Assembly: GCA_028823235.1 (NCBI GenBank)
Contig: JAPKBW010000015.1
Coordinates: 1 to 64,000, forward strand
Direction: 5' to 3'
Length of the DNA: 64,000 nt
Origin: Longimicrobiales bacterium
GTDB taxonomy: Bacteria > Gemmatimonadota > Gemmatimonadetes > Longimicrobiales > Gaopeijiaceae
The position numbers and the translations under genes were made by a program. This document shows, piece by piece, positions 61,998 to 64,000 of this stretch (the first letter of the stretch is position 1; each line of letters starts with the position of its first letter). The notes under the pieces are model-generated. The model searched no databases. It saw nothing but the letters and a program-made list of their open reading frames with translations, and was not told where the DNA came from.

Positions 61998-64000
61998 ATG
62001 TGGACGAACCAGGCTGTGGCTTCTCGGGCACTCGTTGCGGTGCCGCTCCTCGTAGCTTTCGCTTGTAGTTCAGGCCCGACTGAAGTCATTCTGCAACCGG
62101 TGGAGACGATCGTCGCCGCCGGTGACCACCAGTACGGAACCGCGGGGCAGATCCTGCCCACGTCGCTCCACGTTGTCGTGCGGGGGATCACGACCGAGCT
62201 TCCGCGGGCGGATCGAAACGTCCTCTGGACTGTGGAGTCGGGTGACGCTGAGATCGTTGGGATCGCCAGCGTCTTGACCGATGAAGCCGGCTCGGCTCGC
62301 GTGAAGGTCCGTCTCGGGACAGCGACAGGAGAGGTCTCCATTCTTGCCCGGGTGCAGGACCAGGAGAGCTCGAGCGCGGTGTTTACCCTGTATCTGGTGG
62401 ATCGTCCTGTGCTTGCGACTGTGTCCCCGGCTACGGCCTCCCCAGGTTCATCCGTTACACTGACCGGCCAAAATTTCAGCCCGGACGCGGATCACAATGT
62501 AGTTCTCTTTTCTGGGCTGCGCGGGAGAGTCACTGCCGCCTCGACAACTCAACTGACGGTCACTGTGCCACCGTGCCTCACATCGCGGTCCGTGGTGATC
62601 ACCGCCCAGTTGGGCATAGTCGCGAGTTCCTCGACTTCCCTTCAGATTTTATCTGCGGGGAGTGTGGAGTCGCTTGCTGTAGGTGAATCGGTATCTGCGA
62701 CCGACCCCGAAGGTTTTTCATGCGTGACGGTGCCGGGCGACGGAGCCACCAGTTATCTGGTGATGGTGCAATCCACTAGCGAAGTTGGGGCGGCGATGCA
62801 TCCAGTGTCGTTTTTCGGCCTCAGCGCCGACGGCAACCCCTACGCCTCGGTCGTCGACACGCGCGCCCGGGCTGCGATTGCGGCCCCCTCTACGGTTCTT
62901 CTCGACGGCCCCGGTCGCATGCAGGCCAACTGGGATGCACGTCTGCGGGAGTATGAGGCCGAAATCACTCGGGGCAGGGGCCAGGTCCAGACAGACGTGC
63001 CCGAGGGAGATCGTGCTCAACGCGTCGACCGCCCGGCCGCGGTCCCGATCCTCGGTGAACAGCGGACCTTCGAAGTGTTTCGGGATGTGGGTGATTTCAC
63101 TGAAGTGACTGCAACCGCCCGCCACATTGGTCAGAGGGCTGCATTCTTCGTCGATCTGAATTCGCCGGAGGGCGGATACACGCCGGCCGATCTGCAATAT
63201 TTTTCCGATACTTTCGACCAGATCATCCATCCGATGGTCACTTCATCGTTCGGGGCAGAGTCAGATCTCGACCAGAATTCTCGCATCGTCGTCCTGCTTA
63301 CACCGGCCGTGAACGCCCTGACGCCGCGGAGCGCGAGCGGTTTCGTGGGAGGATTTTTCTTTGGAGCCGATCTCCTCCCGAAACTGCAAGGCAGTAACGC
63401 CGCCGAGATTTTCTATTCACTCGTACCGGATCCCGGTGGCGTTTTCTCTGATCCTCGGCCCCGGGACAAGCTACTGGAGGTGACGCCAGCGATTCTCGCT
63501 CACGAGTACCAACACATGGTTCACTTCAACGAGCGCGTTCTCGTCCGGGGGGCCGAAGCAAACGAGGCGACATGGCTCTCGGAAGGGTTGGCCCAGTTCT
63601 CAGAGGAGCTCACGGCGAGAGAGTTTGATAATGCCGGAGATGCCGACGCCGCTGAGCTATTCCGGGATGGCGCGGTCGACCGATCCAGGCGGTACCTCGC
63701 AGGCCCGGATAGCGTCTCTCTGCTGATTTCGAGTGGACAGGGGACGCTGGCCGAGCGGGGCTCGGGATTCCTGTACGTCATGTATCTGGTGGACCGATTC
63801 GGGTCCGACCTCGTTGGACGACTGACGCGTACTACGAACACCGGGGCACGAAACGTGGAAGCTGAAACTAGAACCGATTGGGCTACCGGATTGTCGGACT
63901 GGTGGTCGGCGGTTTGGATGGACGGAGAGAACGGGTTGCCAGATACACCAGGGTTTCCCGGCGTCGATCTGAAGGCGTTTCTTGGGGATCCGTTTCCGCT
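61998..64000 (+). CDS. Secreted lipoprotein-like zinc metallopeptidase with Ig-like and IPT domains (3' end outside window)
   Basis: The frame runs open from ATG 61998 to the window end (667 codons). Residues 1-23 form a signal with a lipobox-like LLVAFAC. Residues about 30-130 have an Ig-like/Big-1 type domain, and about 133-215 an IPT/TIG domain (ATVSPATASPGSSVTLTGQN). The catalytic region has HEYQH (H502, E503, H506) and WLSEGLAQF with E529 as probable third zinc ligand 23 residues on, a gluzincin-like arrangement near the M30 family. The C terminus is missing. Partner of the SH3 protein upstream. Confidence 0.85.
   Translation, partial: MWTNQAVASRALVAVPLLVAFACSSGPTEVILQPVETIVAAGDHQYGTAGQILPTSLHVVVRGITTELPRADRNVLWTVESGDAEIVGIASVLTDEAGSARVKVRLGTATGEVSILARVQDQESSSAVFTLYLVDRPVLATVSPATASPGSSVTLTGQNFSPDADHNVVLFSGLRGRVTAASTTQLTVTVPPCLTSRSVVITAQLGIVASSSTSLQILSAGSVESLAVGESVSATDPEGFSCVTVPGDGATSYLVMVQSTSEVGAAMHPVSFFGLSADGNPYASVVDTRARAAIAAPSTVLLDGPGRMQANWDARLREYEAEITRGRGQVQTDVPEGDRAQRVDRPAAVPILGEQRTFEVFRDVGDFTEVTATARHIGQRAAFFVDLNSPEGGYTPADLQYFSDTFDQIIHPMVTSSFGAESDLDQNSRIVVLLTPAVNALTPRSASGFVGGFFFGADLLPKLQGSNAAEIFYSLVPDPGGVFSDPRPRDKLLEVTPAILAHEYQHMVHFNERVLVRGAEANEATWLSEGLAQFSEELTAREFDNAGDADAAELFRDGAVDRSRRYLAGPDSVSLLISSGQGTLAERGSGFLYVMYLVDRFGSDLVGRLTRTTNTGARNVEAETRTDWATGLSDWWSAVWMDGENGLPDTPGFPGVDLKAFLGDPFP

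Overview
This 64 kb window is GC-rich, gene-dense chromosomal DNA from a Gram-negative bacterium. It carries type IV pilus alignment genes, lipoproteins with lipoboxes, a beta-barrel-like outer-membrane protein, a class A PBP, a full F-type ATP synthase operon and core housekeeping genes. The gene order (pil-aroC-aroK-topA-trmFO-xerC-hslV-hslU) and the recurring secreted lipoprotein/metallopeptidase families suggest Gemmatimonadota or a close relative. That placement is inference; no rRNA gene is present. I see no IS element, prophage, CRISPR array or integron, so nearly everything looks vertically inherited.

Layout. 0-2 kb: end of a pilO-pilP-pilQ operon, whose PilQ lacks the secretin channel domain. 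2-11 kb: aroC-aroK-topA-trmFO-xerC, then hslV-hslU. 11-14 kb: gcvT, mogA and a sigma54-type regulator. 14-25 kb, minus strand: lon-engB-lipoprotein, clpP-clpX after tig and a tRNA-Leu(UAG), a Deg/HtrA protease and dnaK; together a dense protein quality-control block. 25-31 kb: a rhomboid gene remnant, nucleoside transporter plus purine nucleoside phosphorylase, thiD, a SpoU-type RNA methyltransferase and the prepilin peptidase. 31-34 kb, minus strand: MoxR ATPase, CBS/CorC protein, gamma-carbonic-anhydrase-like protein and a small zinc-ribbon protein. 34-41.6 kb: atpZ-atpI-like-atpBEFHAGDC.

41.6-50.6 kb: a small unknown protein with a PHP phosphoesterase, a V4R-ruvX-mltG-thiE operon, a YtxH-like small protein, PBP1A, a lipoprotein metallopeptidase and aroB. 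50.7-54.5 kb: an acyl-CoA synthetase-like enzyme and a multidomain NYN/LOTUS RNA-processing candidate. 54.6-58.3 kb: a 67-residue minus-strand gene candidate, an NhaC-type antiporter and etfBA. 58.3-64 kb: moeA with an M23 lipoprotein, an outer-membrane protein, an SH3-repeat protein and a large secreted metallopeptidase that runs off the window.

The points most worth a second look are the secretin-less PilQ, the NYN-LOTUS-RG-LOTUS-HhH protein, a small gene with a consensus Shine-Dalgarno in an otherwise empty gap, structured intergenic dyads (notably a UUCG hairpin after atpE), and repeated gene-end hairpins without U-tracts. Many neighbouring genes overlap by 1-8 bases (ATGA, GTGA, TTGA), which points to extensive translational coupling.
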